From Melioribacteraceae bacterium (GTDB lineage Bacteria; Bacteroidota; Ignavibacteria; Ignavibacteriales; Melioribacteraceae), in contig JALSNL010000443.1 of the NCBI GenBank assembly GCA_026987055.1, positions 1 to 6,341 of the forward strand: a DNA stretch of 6,341 nucleotides, in the 5' to 3' direction. Below are positions 6,340 to 6,341 of this stretch, in pieces (the stretch's first letter is position 1; every line of letters starts with the position of its first letter). The position numbers and the translations under genes are program-made. The notes below the pieces were generated by a model. It searched no databases. It was not told the DNA's origin and was given only the letters and a program-made list of their open reading frames with translations.

Positions 6340-6341
6340 CC

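Overview
The window comes from an AT-rich bacterial chromosome. Gene-free flanks that I counted by hand run at about 21-25% G+C. The gene types suggest a free-living, motile, Gram-negative bacterium of the Bacteroidota/Ignavibacteriota (Chlorobi) kind: a secreted TonB C-terminal domain protein of the type common there, a chemoreceptor, a CHASE2 sensor protein and weak or absent Shine-Dalgarno sequences. This placement is an inference from style, not from a marker gene.

Layout. Bases 1-1322 (minus strand) hold the first 440 codons of a membrane sensor with an extracytoplasmic CHASE2 domain. It reads into what looks like the first residues of a sigma-54 activator AAA+ domain just as the window ends. 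A 98-bp divergent intergenic region follows, carrying a perfect 9-bp inverted repeat. Next is a complete alpha/beta hydrolase gene (1421-2215, plus strand). Its 3' end is followed by a perfect 16-bp stem-loop and then about 480 bp without genes. That stretch contains a nested palindromic element (about 2351-2564), much richer in G+C than its surroundings, which looks like a dispersed, possibly mobile, intergenic repeat. After it come two closely spaced plus-strand genes: a small exported TonB-C-terminal-domain protein (2766-3158) and, 10 bp later, a methyl-accepting chemotaxis protein (3169-5253) with a four-helix-bundle sensor and what looks like several HAMP units in tandem. The receptor gene converges on a minus-strand radical SAM/SPASM protein gene (5272-6249). 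The two stop codons are only 18 bp apart and share a stem-loop that lies partly inside the radical SAM coding sequence. At the right edge, the last 29 codons of another minus-strand gene end immediately before the radical SAM start codon, so these two are probably one operon.

How the genes relate. The window looks like three independent transcription units: the CHASE2 regulator and the hydrolase diverging from a shared control region; the TonB-domain protein with the chemoreceptor; and the radical SAM operon running in from the right. Two units are signal input devices (CHASE2 and MCP). I see no complete pathway and no mobile gene, phage gene, CRISPR array, tRNA or rRNA. The items most worth a second look are the CHASE2/sigma-54 fusion, the pairing of an exported TonB domain with a multi-HAMP chemoreceptor, and the nested palindromic repeat.
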